Of a stretch of 64,000 nt of DNA, positions 25,871 to 34,811 are shown in pieces. The notes beneath the pieces are model-generated. The model ran no database searches and was not told the DNA's origin. It worked only from the letters and a program-made list of their open reading frames with translations. The translations under genes were made by a program, and so were the position numbers. Origin of the DNA: Paenibacillus sp. NAIST15-1 (GTDB taxonomy: Bacteria; Bacillota; Bacilli; Paenibacillales; Paenibacillaceae); the NCBI RefSeq assembly GCF_001894745.1, contig NZ_BBYF01000022.1, forward strand, positions 25,131 through 89,130, in the 5' to 3' direction. Each line of letters begins with the position of its first letter. Position 1 is the first letter of the stretch.

Positions 25871-26371
25871 ATGGAATCTTCAGATAAGAAAGTAAAGAAG
25901 CCGCTGGCATTGAACGTAATGAGCAGTGGTAAGCATAAAGGATTTGGTTCGGGTAGTATCGATCTGAACAACGTGTCGCCCGTCATCATCGATGAAGGAA
26001 CGGCGTACATCGATCTAGGCGCGATGCATGCGAAGAGTAAGGTGGAGCGTGGAATTAAGTTCTCTACGAATAAAGAGGATGTTCCGAATGGCCGCCAATG
26101 CTGGATCGTATGGGTGGCAGTCGATCGTTCTGCGGAAGGTGCGTTCTACGGCGGCTTGGCTGCTTGTGAAATGCTGATCGACACGGAGGCAAAGCGCGGC
26201 TGGAAGATGCTCGCAGACCACGTCAATCGGATGGACTATGCAATGAAGCGCCGCGTGCTCGTCGAAGAGCTGAATACAGAAGACAAGGCAGCGCTGCGTG
26301 AGCTGCTTATGACGCACAATGCTGAGTGGTGGGAGCGTACGCCAGAAGAAGTGAAGGCACAGCTTGCCTAG
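25871..26371 (+). CDS. ywhD: YwhD family protein
   Basis: A 166-residue soluble protein from ATG 25871 (GGAAGGAG about 11 nt upstream). Conserved YwhD stretches are LNVMSSGKHKGFGSGSIDLN, NNVSPVIIDEGTAYIDLGAM, FSTNKEDVPNGRQCWIVWVA and the C-terminal LREL. The biochemical function is unknown. In B. subtilis ywhD lies beside pbpG (ywhE), speE and speB. The same genes occur within 10 kb here, which supports the assignment. The gene is monocistronic and ends at a strong terminator. Confidence 0.8.
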   Translation: MESSDKKVKKPLALNVMSSGKHKGFGSGSIDLNNVSPVIIDEGTAYIDLGAMHAKSKVERGIKFSTNKEDVPNGRQCWIVWVAVDRSAEGAFYGGLAACEMLIDTEAKRGWKMLADHVNRMDYAMKRRVLVEELNTEDKAALRELLMTHNAEWWERTPEEVKAQLA

Positions 26372-26391
26372 CATAATCATTTACATCTAAA

Positions 26392-26433
26392 GAAGGCCGC
26401 TATTCCGATCTCGTGATCGGTGCAGCGGCCTTC
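26392..26433 (+). terminator. Intrinsic terminator after ywhD
   Basis: GAAGGCCGCT (26392-26401) pairs with AGCGGCCTTC (26424-26433), followed by a TA-rich tract. Confidence 0.75.
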
Positions 26434-26499
26434 TATTATTATAGAGATGAGTTTTGTTCCTACTCATACCTAGCAAGCGACTCATTACAACAAGGTGAC

Positions 26500-27708
26500 T
26501 TAGACGCGATATACAGGCATCTTCTTCACCTGTGCGACTCCTGTTTCGATCGCAACCTGAGCAATCGCAGATGCAACGCTAGGCACGACACGCTTATCGA
26601 GCGGGTTCGGGATAATATACGTCGGGCTGAGCTCTGCATCGGTAACGATAGCCGCAATACCGCGGGCTGCCGCCAGCTTCATATCATCCGTAATATCTAT
26701 AGCACGAACATCGAGTGCGCCGCGGAAGATGCCAGGGAAAGCGAGCAGGTTGTTCACTTGGTTCGGGAAGTCCGAACGACCTGTACATACTACTGCCGCT
26801 CCAGCAGCAAGCGCTTCGTCCGGGAAGATCTCCGGCGTTGGATTCGCCATTGCAAATACGATCGGCTTCACATTCATGGAGCGCACATGCTCCTGCGTCA
26901 GCACCTTCGGTGCGGATACCCCGATGAATACATCTGCTCCGCGTACAACATCAGTCAGCGTACCGCGTAGATGTCCGCGATTCGTTACCTTCGCCATGTC
27001 TGCCTGCGCAGGATTCATCCATTCCTCGCCTTCGCATACTACGCCCTTCAGATCCACTAGGGCAACATGCTGAATGCCTGCCTTCAACAGCAGCTTCGCT
27101 ATGGCAATGCCTGCAGAGCCGGCGCCATTGATGACAACGCGTACGTCCTCCATCTGCTTATCTACCACTTTCAGTGCATTGATTAACGCAGAGAGCAGCA
27201 CGATAGCAGTGCCATGCTGATCGTCATGGAAGACGGGGATATTCGTTTCTTCCTTTAAGCGCCGTTCAATTTCGAAGCAGCGTGGTGCCGATATGTCCTC
27301 CAGATTAATACCGGAGAAGGTAGGCTCCATATTTTTGACGATGTTCACGATCTCATCTACACTTTGCGTGGATAGACAGATTGGGAAGGCATCGACATTG
27401 CCGAACTGCTTGAAGAGCATGCACTTGCCCTCCATGACCGGCATAGCCGCATAGGGACCGATGTCGCCGAGGCCGAGAACGGCCGAACCGTCTGTCACAA
27501 CGGCAATCATGTTGCCGCGTGACGTATACTCGTTAGCAGCATTCGCATCATTTGCAATCAGGCGGCATGATTCAGCCACCCCTGGTGTATATACAAGGCT
27601 CAGATCCTCTGGGGATGTCACCTCAATTTTGCTAGTCACTTCAATCTTGCCGTGCAGCTTCTTATGAAGTTGTAACGACTCTTCTTTGATGTCCAGTGCG
27701 ACTGGCAT
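26500..27708 (-). CDS. NAD(P)-dependent malic enzyme
   Basis: I place the start at ATG 27708 (MPVALDIKEESLQLH), with GGGAG 11 nt upstream, giving 402 residues; an upstream in-frame ATG at 27777 has no good ribosome binding site. It is the short bacterial malic enzyme: LSLVYTPGVAESCR with the catalytic Tyr, GLGDIGPYAAMPVMEGKCML, NLEDISAPRCFEIERRLKEE, FHDDQHGTAIVLLSAL (metal ligands) and the dinucleotide loop INGAGSAGIAIAKLL. It decarboxylates malate to pyruvate and CO2, reducing NAD(P)+. A LysR regulator gene lies directly upstream on the same strand and may control it. Confidence 0.93.
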   Translation of the reverse strand: MPVALDIKEESLQLHKKLHGKIEVTSKIEVTSPEDLSLVYTPGVAESCRLIANDANAANEYTSRGNMIAVVTDGSAVLGLGDIGPYAAMPVMEGKCMLFKQFGNVDAFPICLSTQSVDEIVNIVKNMEPTFSGINLEDISAPRCFEIERRLKEETNIPVFHDDQHGTAIVLLSALINALKVVDKQMEDVRVVINGAGSAGIAIAKLLLKAGIQHVALVDLKGVVCEGEEWMNPAQADMAKVTNRGHLRGTLTDVVRGADVFIGVSAPKVLTQEHVRSMNVKPIVFAMANPTPEIFPDEALAAGAAVVCTGRSDFPNQVNNLLAFPGIFRGALDVRAIDITDDMKLAAARGIAAIVTDAELSPTYIIPNPLDKRVVPSVASAIAQVAIETGVAQVKKMPVYRV

Positions 27709-27894
27709 ACTACAATCAGCTCCCTGTTTATCATTCCAAGGAGACTCGCTGCTGAACATAAGCCCCGCAAGCCCCATGCTACCATTGTGCTACGTTAGTG
27801 GGGAAAAGGGAAATACGTTCCGCATATAAGCTAATAAATTTTATTTATAGTAACGAAATGGAAGTTATGTCCTCTGTTATTTATCCGTTCGGCG

Positions 27895-28779
27895 TTATGC
27901 TTCTTGAAGTGGGAGCTGGCGCATGCACTCGATCATGCTGAGGCAGTCTTGCGACAGATGATGTCCTTCCTTCCAGCATAAATAAATATAGAAGTACAAC
28001 GGATCCTCAAGTGGTATGGCTACAAGACCAGGCATATTTTTGACCGCCATAGAGACGATTAGGGAAATGCCTGCCCCACTGGCTACCATCGACTTAACGG
28101 TCTGAATTTCATCTGATTCAAATACAATATTCGGCTTGAATCCGTATGTTCCACAAGCGAGCATCAGTTGTTCATGATGTACATAAGCTTCCGTCAGCAC
28201 GATAAAATGTTCATGCTTGAGTTCAGCAATGGATATGGACTCTCGAGTCGCGAGTGGGTGAGTGTCAGGCACACACACGTTTAAGTGATCCTCATAGAGC
28301 AGCACAGAATGGAGATCGGAGATTGGTTCTTGATCTGCCTGTCCGATAATGCCTAAATCCAGCTTACCCTCTTGCAGCAGCTCTGTTGTAATGCGAGAAC
28401 CGTACTCGGTTACTTTAAATTGCACATGCGGATACCGCTTCCTTATGTAAGCGAACATGGAAGGGAACAGATAGGCTCCGATAATTGGCGGCAAGCCAAA
28501 ATGAATGTTGGAGCTGTTATAATTACGAACCTCTACAATAGCTTCATCAATTTCAGACAAAATGTTATCGACTCTGGCTAGAAATAACGCCCCCTGCGGC
28601 GTGACATGCACAGCCTTCTCTTTCTTATTGCGTTCGAGCAATTGCACACCTAGAAATTCCTCCAGCCGATTTACAGCGGCTGTAATGCAAGGCTGGGACA
28701 CATACAGCTGTTCAGCTGCTTTTGTAAAGCTATGCTGTTCAGTAACGGCCTTGAAATATTCAAGTTCCCGCAAATTCAT
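27895..28779 (-). CDS. LysR family transcriptional regulator
   Basis: A 294-residue protein from ATG 28779. The N-terminal helix-turn-helix (MNLRELEYFKAVTEQHSFTK, AAEQLYVSQPCITAAVNRLE) and the effector-binding domain beginning IHFGLPPIIGAYLFP are standard for LysR regulators of the CynR/GltC-like group. It is upstream of malic enzyme on the same strand, 186 bp away, which suggests control of malate use, although LysR targets are more often divergent. The inducer is not predictable. Confidence 0.88.
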   Translation of the reverse strand: MNLRELEYFKAVTEQHSFTKAAEQLYVSQPCITAAVNRLEEFLGVQLLERNKKEKAVHVTPQGALFLARVDNILSEIDEAIVEVRNYNSSNIHFGLPPIIGAYLFPSMFAYIRKRYPHVQFKVTEYGSRITTELLQEGKLDLGIIGQADQEPISDLHSVLLYEDHLNVCVPDTHPLATRESISIAELKHEHFIVLTEAYVHHEQLMLACGTYGFKPNIVFESDEIQTVKSMVASGAGISLIVSMAVKNMPGLVAIPLEDPLYFYIYLCWKEGHHLSQDCLSMIECMRQLPLQEA

Positions 28780-28951
28780 GATGCTTGGTTCCCTCCGATA
28801 TGATAATCCGATGCGAGTCCTATTCTACAAGAAACGAAGACGTTCTTCGATGGATAAAGATTACAAAAGAATGAACTTAGGTATAACCATTGTACATCAA
28901 GATGATCCTAAGGGAAGCAAGTAGGGGTTGGGCAGGGTATCCAGCTGTCCC

Positions 28952-28980
28952 TTTACCGATATTCTAAAATGTGGTAATAT
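28952..28980 (+). promoter_or_regulatory. Predicted sigma-A promoter of the ABC-F leader transcript
   Basis: TTTACC (28952-28957), a 17-bp spacer, and TAATAT (28975-28980) with an extended -10 TG at 28972-28973. An 8-bp perfect dyad follows at 28993-29013 (TGTTCTTC, 5-bp spacer, GAAGAACA). Confidence 0.6.
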
Positions 28981-29035
28981 ATATGAATAACATGTTCTTC
29001 GGACTGAAGAACAGGAACAGGAGGTGAGGTAGGAG

Positions 29036-29188
29036 ATGAATTTCAATACGCCGAACATTCGTATTAGCCAACTGCCAATGGCAATGTTTGGAATTACCCA
29101 TGATGTAGCTCTCAACGGGATACGTGTGTCCATTTTTACTAATACGAATACGACAATACGGCGTGAAGACTCTCCTGCCTTAACCTGA
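29036..29188 (+). CDS. Small ORF, 50 codons, possible leader peptide of the ABC-F gene
   Basis: ATG 29036 follows GGAGGTGAGGTAGGAG, a very strong ribosome binding site, and runs 50 codons to TGA at 29186-29188 (begins MNFNTPNIRISQLPMAMFGI and contains IFTNTNTTIRRED). There is no signal peptide or membrane segment and I do not recognise the sequence. It lies between a good promoter (28952-28980) and a strong terminator (29209-29241), just before the ABC-F gene. It may be an independent small protein or a regulatory leader peptide of the kind known for several antibiotic-responsive ABC-F genes. Confidence 0.55.
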   Translation: MNFNTPNIRISQLPMAMFGITHDVALNGIRVSIFTNTNTTIRREDSPALT

Positions 29189-29208
29189 TCGGATTTAGGT
29201 TTATTTAG

Positions 29209-29241
29209 GGCTGTAGGGATTTTTCCCTGCAGCCTTTTTTT
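29209..29241 (+). terminator. Intrinsic terminator before the ABC-F gene
   Basis: An 11-bp stem (29209-29219 with 29224-29234, one G-T pair) with a 4-nt loop is followed by seven Ts. It sits 20 bp after the small ORF and 51 bp before the ABC-F start codon, with no obvious promoter in between. Confidence 0.85.
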
Positions 29242-29292
29242 GTTCCAGACCGGGAGGCAGCGTCTTGCTCACGCCCCGAGGGGGATATCGAC

Positions 29293-31275
29293 ATGATCAT
29301 TAGCCTATGGCATGTGAAAAAATATTACGGAGCAAACTTGGTGCTCTCAGATGTGTCATTTGAAGTAAAAGACGGAGAAAAGGTTGGACTGATTGGCCGC
29401 AATGGAACGGGGAAGACAACAATTTTGCAGATGCTAAGCGGGACATCCACACCGGATCAAGGGGATCTGTTTATCCGCAAAGGCGCGACAATTGGATTGC
29501 TCGATCAGGTACCTTCTGCCCATGAATCCGCTTCTGTATATGATGTATTTGCTGAGAGTTATGCGGAAGTGCGCCGCCTAGAGCAAGAAATGAAGCAGGT
29601 GGAAGTGACCATGTCCGACCCTGCTATCTCTGCAGATGAGAAGAAACTGAACCATATTCTGCAGCAGTATGGACAGATGATGGAGCAATTCGAGCGGGCA
29701 GGCGGCTATGAAATGGAGGCCTCGATTCGGCGGATCAGTGCAGGACTCGGGATCGCGGAAGAGCAATATAGCCGCCCCTTCTCCTCGTTATCTGGGGGAG
29801 AGAAGACGAAGGTCGGCCTGGCAGCGCTGCTGCTGAGGCAGCCTGACATTCTGCTGCTTGATGAACCAACGAATCATTTGGATATGGCGGCCATCGAATG
29901 GCTGGAATCCTTCCTGCTGGCTTATTCGGGGGCGGTAATGATTGTCTCGCATGATCGCTATTTCCTGGATCGAGTTGCAGGCAAAATGATTGAGATCGAA
30001 GATGGGGAAGCGTTCATTTATCATACGAACTATTCCGGCTATCAGAAGGAGAAGGAAGAACGGCTGCTGCAGCAATTCGCTAGCTATCAAGAGCAGCAGA
30101 AGAAGATTAAGAAGATGCAGGATACAATTAAGCAGCTGATCGAATGGGGGAATCGTGCGAATCCGCCGAATCCAGGATTTCATCGCCGGGCAGCATCGAT
30201 GCAGAAGGCGCTCGATCGTATGGAGAAGCTCAAGCGTCCGATATTGGAGCGGAAGACGATGGATTTGAAGCTGAAGCAGGAGGATCGTTCTGGCAAGCAA
30301 GTGCTCGTGCTGGATGGGGTTACGAAGGCATATGGGGAGCGCAAGCTGCTTAGCGGGGTGAACGGGCTTCTGCTGTACGGCGAGCGTACAGCATTGCTTG
30401 GCAGCAATGGTGCTGGGAAGAGTACCTTGATGAAGATGCTGCTTGGCCAGGTTGATCCAGATGGCGGAGATCTCCGAGTCGGTTCGCGTGTGGAGGTTGG
30501 CTATTTGGCGCAGGAGGAAGCTCCGCCTTCCGAAAATAAGACGGTTCTTCGATATTTCTGTGAGGAAGTGGCCATGGAAGAGGGAGAGGCTAGGGGAGAA
30601 CTGGCTAGATTCCTGTTCTATGGAGCGGATGTGTTCAAGCGAATTGCGCAGCTGTCAGGAGGAGAATGGAGCAGACTTCGATTGGCTCTGCTCATGTACC
30701 GGAAGCCGAATTTGCTCCTGCTCGATGAGCCAACCAACCATTTGGATATCGACTCCAGAGAAGCATTGGAGGAAGCGTTGGAGAACTTTCCAGGTACACT
30801 TCTAGTTATCTCGCATGATCGTTATTTCATTAATCGGGTTGTAAGCAAGCTGTGGGTGCTGGAGCAGGCAAGATTGTCTGTGCATATTGGGAACTATGAT
30901 GAATGCCGGGATAAGCTGCAGACCTGGATGGATCACTCACGACAGCTGGGGGCGGTGTCTACTGGTGCACATACGGATGTGAACACGGTAGAGAGGAAGT
31001 CGCAGCAGCAAGATTCGAAGGCAGGCGATCCTGCTAAGAGACATGCAGATGACGTGCTTCCAAAGCAAGTGACGCGGAAGGGACAGACTGCACCCCAATG
31101 GGAGCGGGACATTGCGCTAGTAGAGGAGCAGCTGCGACAACTGGACGAGGAGATGGCTGCCTTGTCCATGCAGACCGATCAGGAGGTAGATTGGACGCTA
31201 TTGATGGCCAAGCAGCAAGAACTGCGGCAGCAACTGGAAGAGTTGTATGCTGGGTGGTTATCTATGGAGGAATAG
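29293..31275 (+). CDS. ABC-F family ATPase (YdiF-like translation factor)
   Basis: A 660-residue soluble protein with two ABC domains and no membrane helices, from ATG 29293 (GAGGGGGATATCGAC). Walker A motifs are GRNGTGKTT (about 36-44) and GSNGAGKST, signatures LSGGEKTK and LSGGEWSR, and both Walker B motifs read LLLDEPTNHLD. The inter-domain linker (about 240-330) is charged and coiled, as in ABC-F proteins that enter the ribosomal E site. The C-terminal 110 residues are low-complexity then coiled coil. The nearest type is YdiF/Uup-like, though some ABC-F proteins give antibiotic resistance by ribosome protection. The leader ORF and terminator upstream suggest regulated readthrough. Confidence 0.92.
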   Translation: MIISLWHVKKYYGANLVLSDVSFEVKDGEKVGLIGRNGTGKTTILQMLSGTSTPDQGDLFIRKGATIGLLDQVPSAHESASVYDVFAESYAEVRRLEQEMKQVEVTMSDPAISADEKKLNHILQQYGQMMEQFERAGGYEMEASIRRISAGLGIAEEQYSRPFSSLSGGEKTKVGLAALLLRQPDILLLDEPTNHLDMAAIEWLESFLLAYSGAVMIVSHDRYFLDRVAGKMIEIEDGEAFIYHTNYSGYQKEKEERLLQQFASYQEQQKKIKKMQDTIKQLIEWGNRANPPNPGFHRRAASMQKALDRMEKLKRPILERKTMDLKLKQEDRSGKQVLVLDGVTKAYGERKLLSGVNGLLLYGERTALLGSNGAGKSTLMKMLLGQVDPDGGDLRVGSRVEVGYLAQEEAPPSENKTVLRYFCEEVAMEEGEARGELARFLFYGADVFKRIAQLSGGEWSRLRLALLMYRKPNLLLLDEPTNHLDIDSREALEEALENFPGTLLVISHDRYFINRVVSKLWVLEQARLSVHIGNYDECRDKLQTWMDHSRQLGAVSTGAHTDVNTVERKSQQQDSKAGDPAKRHADDVLPKQVTRKGQTAPQWERDIALVEEQLRQLDEEMAALSMQTDQEVDWTLLMAKQQELRQQLEELYAGWLSMEE

Positions 31276-31357
31276 TGGATTTGCCTAGAAATCAACAAAC
31301 AATGGAATCCGCTGTTCCACAGTGTCAATAACAATGGAATCAGCCCACTAGAAATAG

Positions 31358-31408
31358 AAAGACGCTTCCTAAACCACTGGATTCGTGGGAAGGGAAGCGT
31401 CTTTTTTT
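31358..31408 (+). terminator. Intrinsic terminator between ABC-F and PBP genes
   Basis: AAAGACGCTTCC (31358-31369) pairs with GGAAGCGTCTTT, followed by further Ts, between the two convergent genes. Confidence 0.85.
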
Positions 31409-31485
31409 CATACATGTTCCTATCGATATAGGTCATCAAATTGCTGGGACTCCGGGACAGCCTCGTTTCACATAGATACCGTTCC

Positions 31486-33555
31486 TTAATCCCCCCACCA
31501 GCGCTTCAAGTGCTGCCACCACGAACGTTTCTCAAGCTCTTTCGTTGGTCGCTTCTCTTCGTCTTTCCTCTGGTCTGTCGGGGATTGAACATGAAGATCG
31601 CACCAAGCGGTGGGCTCGGTTCCACTTACGAATGTCTCCAGACGTTTATTCGGGCAGTTATCTCCTGCGAGCTTCCCAGTATCCGGATCAATATAGACGC
31701 TAACTACATTGTCTGGAACGGCAAATATTTTAGGTGGGACGTTGGACAATGCCTGTTCGGTATATTCAGCGAATATAGGCGCTGCCTTATGAGATTCCGT
31801 AACGGATATCATTCTGTCCTTGTCATAGCCGACCCAGACGGCAGTTGAGAGTTCCGGCGTATATCCGACGATCCAAGCGTCCGTATCTGTCGTTCCTGTC
31901 TTGCCAGCGACAGGGCGTTTCATGCTGGTCGCTACGCGGCTGCCTGTTCCACCGGTTTCGAATACGCTCTCCATCAGGCTGGTGAGCACATACGCATCTG
32001 CTGGATTGACTACCTGCTCTTGTTGAATCGGTGGAGCCTCGTATAGGACACTGCCGCCGCTGTCGGTGACCTTCAAGACGGAGCGGGGGATCACACGCTT
32101 GCCTTGATTACTGAACACACCGTATGCGGATGCCATCTCCAGTGGACTTACTGGGAATGTACCTAGCGCAAGAGAGGGGAGTGGCTTCATGTCACTGTCG
32201 ATGCCAAGCCGCCGCGCAAGGGAGATCACCTGCTCAGGGCCAATCTGCATAATGGTACTTACCGCATAAATATTGTCTGACACAGCAATGGCGCGGCGCA
32301 GATCGATCTCGCCATAATATTTGCCGCCATAATTACTTGGCTTATATTGCTGTCTGCCATTGTCATATGTGAATGAAGTCGGCTGACTGACGAAGTGAGT
32401 CGCCGCTGTGATGGCTCGCTTCTCGAGTGCTGTTAGATAGACCAGCGGCTTGAAGGATGATCCAGGCTGGCGCGTGTTGGCGAATACACGATTATATTGA
32501 TTTAGCCGGTAATTCTTGCCGCCAACCATCGCCTTCAAATAGCCGTTGCGTGGATCGATCGAGATAAGAGCAGCCTGCAAATCCCCTTCTGCAGGAATAT
32601 ACTTGGCGACAGCCTGCTCTGCTGCCGCCTGAGCCCGTTTATCCAGTGTTGTATATACACGCAGACCCCCAGCCTCGATTGCTTGATCGGAAATGCCGAG
32701 TGAATCGAGCTCCTGCCGGACATAATCTCGGAAATAGGGGGCGACAAGCAGCTCGCTTCGCTCCTCCCTCGGTCGAATGGCCAGCGTTTCATTGTAGGCT
32801 TGCTGTGCCTGCTCTTGGGTGATGTATCCGGTCTCCACCATGCCCTGAAGCACAACCTTTTGTCTGTCCTTCGCATTTTTCATATTGAAATAGGGAGAAT
32901 AATAGCTTGGGCCGCGTGGAATGCCTGCAAGAATTGCACTCTCTGCCAGCGTCAGGTCACGAGCCTTCTTGCCAAGGTAGAGCTGAGCGGCGGCCTCGAT
33001 ACCGTATGCGCCATGGCCGTAATATACCTGATTCAAATACTGCTCCAAAATATCGTCCTTGCTGTATTTCATCTCCAGTTGAAGTGCATATTGCGCTTCC
33101 TTCACCTTGCGAGCCCATGTCCGATCGTGGTTGAGATACAGGTTGCGGGCAAGCTGCTGTGTCAAGGTGCTGGCGCCTTGTTTTTTGGACATTGATTCGA
33201 TATTGACGAGCATTGCGCGAGCAATTCCTTTGAAGTCGATCCCGACATGACGGTAGAATTGCCGATCCTCTGTGGCAATGGTTGCATGAATGACGTCCGG
33301 AGCGATATCGGTCAGCGTAACCGGATGCTGCTGCTTCTGCCCGCTTGTTAGTGATGTAAGTTCCGCCCCCTGGCTGTCATAAATGAAGGAGGGCTTCTGC
33401 ATATCAGACACAGGCAGATCCGTCATATATAGATACCCGAGCAGGATGCCGCAAGCACCTAGAAGGAGCGCGATTGAACCGCCAATGATTTTCAGCCATA
33501 GCCGCCACCCGCGCTTCCTCTTTTTCTCAGTCTTTTTGCCGCTTAACCGCTGCAT
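31486..33555 (-). CDS. Class A penicillin-binding protein (transglycosylase/transpeptidase), pbpG-like
   Basis: I choose ATG 33555 (AGGAGG 7 nt upstream) over the in-frame ATG at 33603, giving 689 residues. A short basic cytoplasmic tail and one membrane anchor (IIGGSIALLLGACGILLGYL) are followed by a GT51 glycosyltransferase (ATEDRQFYRHVGID with the catalytic Glu, GASTLTQQLARNLYL) and a penicillin-binding transpeptidase (SSFK in PGSSFKPLVYL, SDN in VSDNIYAV, KTGT in VAGKTGTTDTD). It polymerises and crosslinks peptidoglycan. In B. subtilis pbpG, a sporulation-phase enzyme, sits between ywhD and speE, matching this position. A forespore role is inferred from synteny only. Confidence 0.93.
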   Translation of the reverse strand: MQRLSGKKTEKKRKRGWRLWLKIIGGSIALLLGACGILLGYLYMTDLPVSDMQKPSFIYDSQGAELTSLTSGQKQQHPVTLTDIAPDVIHATIATEDRQFYRHVGIDFKGIARAMLVNIESMSKKQGASTLTQQLARNLYLNHDRTWARKVKEAQYALQLEMKYSKDDILEQYLNQVYYGHGAYGIEAAAQLYLGKKARDLTLAESAILAGIPRGPSYYSPYFNMKNAKDRQKVVLQGMVETGYITQEQAQQAYNETLAIRPREERSELLVAPYFRDYVRQELDSLGISDQAIEAGGLRVYTTLDKRAQAAAEQAVAKYIPAEGDLQAALISIDPRNGYLKAMVGGKNYRLNQYNRVFANTRQPGSSFKPLVYLTALEKRAITAATHFVSQPTSFTYDNGRQQYKPSNYGGKYYGEIDLRRAIAVSDNIYAVSTIMQIGPEQVISLARRLGIDSDMKPLPSLALGTFPVSPLEMASAYGVFSNQGKRVIPRSVLKVTDSGGSVLYEAPPIQQEQVVNPADAYVLTSLMESVFETGGTGSRVATSMKRPVAGKTGTTDTDAWIVGYTPELSTAVWVGYDKDRMISVTESHKAAPIFAEYTEQALSNVPPKIFAVPDNVVSVYIDPDTGKLAGDNCPNKRLETFVSGTEPTAWCDLHVQSPTDQRKDEEKRPTKELEKRSWWQHLKRWWGD

Positions 33556-33747
33556 GGCAGCGCCTCCTGTTCGACCGTCATCAGGCCATTTTGTGGTTAC
33601 CATTCAGTATGGAAAAAGAGGAGGAAGGTTATTCCTTTTTGCTAGAATAAATTCACCGTTCACAAACTGTAAAAGGGTTGAAAACTATGAAAAACAGAAT
33701 ATTCTAGAGCATTTGTCAAAATTCCAAAAATCCAGTGATAAAGCAGC

Positions 33748-33772
33748 TTTCAGAGCTCTAATAGCTCTGAAA
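33748..33772. promoter_or_regulatory. Perfect 10-bp inverted repeat upstream of speE
   Basis: TTTCAGAGCT (33748-33757) and AGCTCTGAAA (33763-33772) are exact inverse complements around a 5-bp spacer. It lies 36 bp upstream of the predicted speE -35 and between the divergent PBP and speE genes. Without a T-run it looks more like a protein-binding site than a terminator. Confidence 0.6.
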
Positions 33773-33807
33773 ATTGTGCAAATATTCAACTTGACTTCGG
33801 AAAATGA

Positions 33808-33835
33808 TTGCATTTTGGGGGGGAACCGATATAAT
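33808..33835 (+). promoter_or_regulatory. Predicted sigma-A promoter of speE-speB
   Basis: TTGCAT (33808-33813), a 16-bp spacer containing a run of seven Gs, and a consensus TATAAT (33830-33835). The start codon of speE is 118 bp further on. Confidence 0.65.
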
Positions 33836-33952
33836 ACTTTGTGTTTGGTGCAAAATGGAGATGAAGTGTTACGAATGTTACACATAGGAACCATTACGAG
33901 CATTTCGGGAACTAAGCCAACGATACCATGATTATGAAAGAAGGTTGATGTT

Positions 33953-34780
33953 ATGGAATTGTGGTTTACAGAGAAGCAAACGCCTACCTTTGGCATTACG
34001 GCAAAAATCCGCGAAACATTCGTGGAGGAGCAAACGCCGTTTCAGCATTTAGCGATGCTGGATACCGAAGAATTTGGACGGATGCTCGTATTGGATGGCA
34101 TGGTTATGACGACGATCAAAGACGAGTTCGTATACCATGAGATGGTGGCACACCCGGCCCTTGTAACTCATCCGAATCCGAAAAAAGTACTTGTCGTCGG
34201 CGGCGGCGACGGCGGAGTTATCCGCGAAATCATGAAGCACCCTGGAGTAGAGAAGGCAGTTCTCGTTGAAATCGACGGCAAAGTCATCGAATACTCCAAG
34301 CAGTACTTGCCTGAAATTGCGGGCGAACTGGACAACCCGCGTGTAGAAGTTGTCGTGAATGATGGATACATGCATATTTTGAACAGCAAAAATGAATACG
34401 ACGTTATTATGGTCGACTCCACAGAGCCGGTAGGCCCTGCGGCACCGTTGTTCGAACGCGGCTTCTACCAAGGCATCTATGATGGTTTGAAGGAAGATGG
34501 CCTGTTCGTAGCGCAGACGGATAACCCTTGGTTCAAGGCGGACTTGATCCAGCAGGTGAACCGTGACGTGAAGGAAATCTTCCCGATCGTACGCGTGTAC
34601 GGTGCGAATATTCCGACCTATCCAAGCGGTCTCTGGACGTTCACAATGGGCAGCAAGCAGCACGATCCGCTGCAAGTGGACGAAGCACAGATTCCAGAAA
34701 TGGAGACGAAGTACTACTCTTCTCGTCTGCACAAAGCAGCCTTCTGTCTGCCTAAATTTGTAGAGGATCTGTGCAAATAA
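33953..34780 (+). CDS. speE: Spermidine synthase (polyamine aminopropyltransferase)
   Basis: A 275-residue protein from ATG 33953 (GAAGGTTGATGTT). It transfers the aminopropyl group from decarboxylated S-adenosylmethionine to putrescine. Family motifs are present in order: [47 protein letters not shown] (nucleotide loop), [41 protein letters not shown] (catalytic Asp) and [12 protein letters not shown]. Length equals B. subtilis SpeE. The speB gene follows 31 bp downstream, so agmatine-derived putrescine and its use are encoded together. Confidence 0.97.
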   Translation: MELWFTEKQTPTFGITAKIRETFVEEQTPFQHLAMLDTEEFGRMLVLDGMVMTTIKDEFVYHEMVAHPALVTHPNPKKVLVVGGGDGGVIREIMKHPGVEKAVLVEIDGKVIEYSKQYLPEIAGELDNPRVEVVVNDGYMHILNSKNEYDVIMVDSTEPVGPAAPLFERGFYQGIYDGLKEDGLFVAQTDNPWFKADLIQQVNRDVKEIFPIVRVYGANIPTYPSGLWTFTMGSKQHDPLQVDEAQIPEMETKYYSSRLHKAAFCLPKFVEDLCK

Positions 34781-34811
34781 GATAGCGCAGGAAGAAGGAG
34801 GAGCGTAGACA

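Noticed and set aside
26413..26970. 185-codon plus-strand ORF opposite malic enzyme
   Set aside because: Overlaps the 3' half of malic enzyme on the other strand and the ywhD terminator.
27637..27690. Apparent duplicated KIEVTS in malic enzyme
   Set aside because: Homologues have a similar segment (KIEVxSKxxV) at this place, so it is normal variation rather than a duplication event.
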